64,000 nt of DNA from Callipepla californica brunnescens. Taxonomy: Eukaryota; Chordata; Aves; Galliformes; Odontophoridae. The first letter of the stretch is position 1. Each line of letters starts with the position of its first letter. Of this stretch, positions 61,301-64,000 are shown piece by piece. Location: assembly GCA_023055505.1 (NCBI GenBank), contig JALIRH010000013.1, positions 9,114,001 through 9,178,000 of the forward strand, in the 5' to 3' direction. Under the pieces are notes generated by a model. That model did no database searches. It had not been told where the DNA came from and was given only the letters and a program-made list of their open reading frames with translations. A program made the position numbers and the translations under genes.

Positions 61301-64000
61301 GCTGAGGTCATCTGCAATGATATCTTACGATGGCCAAAATGGCTTGTGAAGCTGAGTGCTTGGTCCTCATGTTGGTTTGAGCTTAGGACAAATCAAATAG
61401 ATTATGTAAATGTTCCTATACAATTCTCCAAGTCTTTCTAAATGAATCACTTAATCTGTCTTCTCCAGCATTAAATCTCTCGATCAGGAATTCTCTAGGG
61501 AAGTATGCCACTGGACATGTTAACTATAGAAGAGACATTGATTGTATGAGTAAATATTCAGCACGCATATTTCAAGTGATATTTACTGTATGTGATAGAT
61601 TCTGAATAGTCTGAAATTTTTGTAAATGGATCAGTTCCATCTATTCCTGCCGTTGTTTTATCTCAGTATTCATTACAAAGATTTAAGTTAGCAATAGTTT
61701 CATATTTCTTTATTTTTGATGTCTGCAATAAGTGTATTTCTCATTTTATTTCTATAGAACAACAGTCTGTCTAAAAAGTTTTGTGACTATTGTTCATATT
61801 TATTTCCACTGGAATCATAAATTATAGAAGTAATTAATTTTTTTGAAGAAGTGGTAGTGATATTGAAATATAAGTTTTACAGCCTTGTCTAGATTTGGCT
61901 TGTAACTGTTTGATGACAACAGTCCAAAATGGTGCTTGTGTTAGAAAAAATGTGTATCCAACCTGTGCTCTTGATATGCTGTAGAAAGATAATTGAAAAC
62001 TGTTTCAGTCTTAGTTTACTGGTATTTTATTTAGTGATTATAAAGTATCAAGTTTAATTAAATTTTATCATCATCTTCTTATCTCCAATGAGTATTCAAA
62101 ATCCACTGTATTCTAAATTTTAAATTTTATTTTCATAGTATTTTTTCTTCTTCTGATACTACAATTTTATTAGAGACTGTAGGAGATAAAATAAGCACTG
62201 CAGGCTAGAGTCAGCTGGCATTAATAGTATTATTCCACTGCAGTTGCCTAACAGCATGGTGCCCTTGACAAGAGATAATCTTGACAGGCTTGTTCAATCC
62301 ATCAAAAGAAACAATGATATAGGGATGTTTACGGACAATAAATTCCACAGATATTTGATGAACTGAGAACACAGTAGGAAATCTTACATGTCATCTGAGC
62401 TAAGTCCTTCAATTGTGCAGAAGTTTGCTTTCTTAAAAAAATATTAACAGTTATAGAAAAGCCATACTTACCTAGTTATGTTGTAGGCATTGTCCTGAAT
62501 ACATGACAGGCTGACAGTACATTTTTATTCTTCTATTTATTTATTGCTATACAGAAGGAAAATTCCTCAAATGTATTCCATTTCACTGACTTTCTCTCTT
62601 CCAGTGACACACTGCTGCCTGCTCTGAAAAGAGAAAAGAACAGAGGTTTTTTCTTACCTTCTTGCATGTCAGCTCTTGTATTCAGGATGCTATGAAAGCC
62701 ACCATTTCCTTCTATCTGCTTTCTTACAAGTGTACAAACGCTGAATTCTCTCACAGTTGCTAAAGTAATAGCAATTAAACTCTGTCAGTTAGTTTTGTAG
62801 TATCTCATTGAGTCTTGAAATGGTTAGTTGAAATCCAGCTTTGTGAAAGTCTGTATATTTTGTCAAAGTAAAATTATCTGTTGATGATCAGAGGCAGTTT
62901 AATACAAATAATTGTGTTAGTATCTGTCTGAGTTAATTTCTCAGAGGATTTACCAAGCAGGGTAGATCACACCAAAATTAATTACAAAGTCTTCTATAAC
63001 TTACTTAGCAAAGCCTCTGCTTATTTGCAAATAACAATTGGGATACTATCAATAATAGCACAACCTGAAGTCACTGAAAAAACTAATTAAAAAATTGTTT
63101 ACATTTAGTGAAACATCAGTTCTGATCAAAATTGCCTTCCCAAGTGATAAGTCTTTGTCAAACTTTTCTTTCATACACTTGCTAATGCGTGCAATGAATG
63201 ATTCCAGCTAATTCGTTTCTTTTGAAATTCATTAGTAGCTGTAACCACAGTAACCTGTAATTTTTATCTTAGTTCACTATGAAGTCTTGCACCGTTTATA
63301 CCAGACATGATGGTAAACTCTTCATTTATACATCAGACATTCATTATATCAGTTTTATCTGCCTCTATCCAAAAGAACTGACAATCTGCAGCAATACACA
63401 GTGGTGCTGTCTGTAGGTTGTAATGGCTGAGGCTCCTGGTTTGTTGTGTGTCACTTGTTAGCATTTCCTTACACACAAATAATGTTTTCCAGTAATTAGT
63501 TAGGTAACAACTGAATTTAAAAGTTCTTTTCCTGTTTCCTCCATTTGTGAAAGTCAGTGCCAGAGATTACTGCATTTAAGAACGAGAACTGAGGCACAAG
63601 AAGTTACAGACCTACACGTAAATAATGCTCCTCATGCACTTTATTGCTGGTGTAAATACATGGAGCCATGGTGATAATTTCTTATGTCAGTTTAGTTAAT
63701 GGATGGATGCTGCATATCAGTAATATACATACCTTGCATGGGTCAACACTGAAAGTGCAGGGCCCTATGAAACTTTCATAAATCAATGCATCTCATGGAT
63801 GTATAAAGGGGAGAAGCAAATGTGCTAGTGTGCACAGATATGGTTAGTGTCACAGGAAGAACACTATAGTTAGTAGGATGATTGTGTGTTTAAAGTAGAC
63901 TGCATGCAGATAAAAGTGAGTTATTTATCTGCTAGCAAGAAAGGCTTACATAGATGTAGAGGATCTACCAAGAAATATTCTTCCTATAATATCCTGGTCT
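58354..64000. other. Non-coding DNA to the window end
   Basis: Unique AT-rich sequence with no gene, RNA or clear repeat. The longest open frame is 113 codons (59973-60314, plus), with no recognised domain. A stretch of about 25 nt near 63,583 (GAGAACTGAGGCACAAGAAG) resembles an antisense MIR core but is too short to call. Confidence 0.5.

Noticed and set aside
63578..63606. GAGAACTGAGGCACAAGAAG resembling an antisense MIR core
   Set aside because: Only about 25 nt match; there is no CTTGGGCAAG-type continuation.
1..64000. CRISPR arrays, phage, plasmid or bacterial operons
   Set aside because: No spaced direct-repeat arrays, no long open frames and clear avian CR1 elements; the DNA is vertebrate nuclear sequence.

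Overview
The window looks like AT-rich, CpG-poor vertebrate nuclear DNA from a bird, most likely a galliform such as chicken. The main evidence is four clear CR1 LINE fragments plus one probable one. They carry the avian CR1 3' region (GNGFxLxEGRF-like peptide, CCATCCCTGG box, GATGATCTTT, and ATTCTATGA-type 3' repeats). Organism and locus are inferred; nothing in the sequence names a chromosome.

No protein-coding gene can be supported. The longest open frame is 162 codons, starts at a non-ATG codon, and its last part runs into a CR1 remnant. All other open frames are short, and the recognisable ones are CR1 reverse-transcriptase remnants or low-complexity translations. There is no tRNA, rRNA or snRNA gene, CpG island, CRISPR array or bacterial-style operon. 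The window is best read as intergenic desert or the inside of a very long intron.

Layout: 1-10 kb is unique AT-rich DNA with a Z-DNA-prone alternating tract (1648-1687), an AT-rich inverted repeat (about 2203-2270), a perfect short palindrome (5569-5588), a T-rich, A-poor block (6421-6709) and a splice-shaped interval (8710-8843). At 10-34 kb there is a CR1 fragment (10165-10461), two degraded copies of an old L2/CORE-SINE-like 3' tail in opposite orientations (13040-13116 and about 31634-31690), a TAAT-rich block (16721-16810), an imperfect hairpin (17905-17988), a C-rich G-quadruplex/i-motif tract (27748-27772) and a MIR-like SINE (32955-33135). At 34-46 kb there are three CR1 pieces, plus a 44-nt candidate exon with good splice signals (39542-39585). 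At 51.2-52.5 kb there is a cluster of simple repeats, dominated by a pyrimidine tract of about 175 nt (TTTCCC type). A CR1 fragment lacking its 3' end lies at 58155-58353. The rest shows no recognisable feature.

There are no interacting genes to describe. I found no convincing novel system. The items most worth checking are the 44-nt candidate exon, the CpG-retaining ancient repeat near 31.7 kb, and the G4/H-DNA tract at 51.7 kb.
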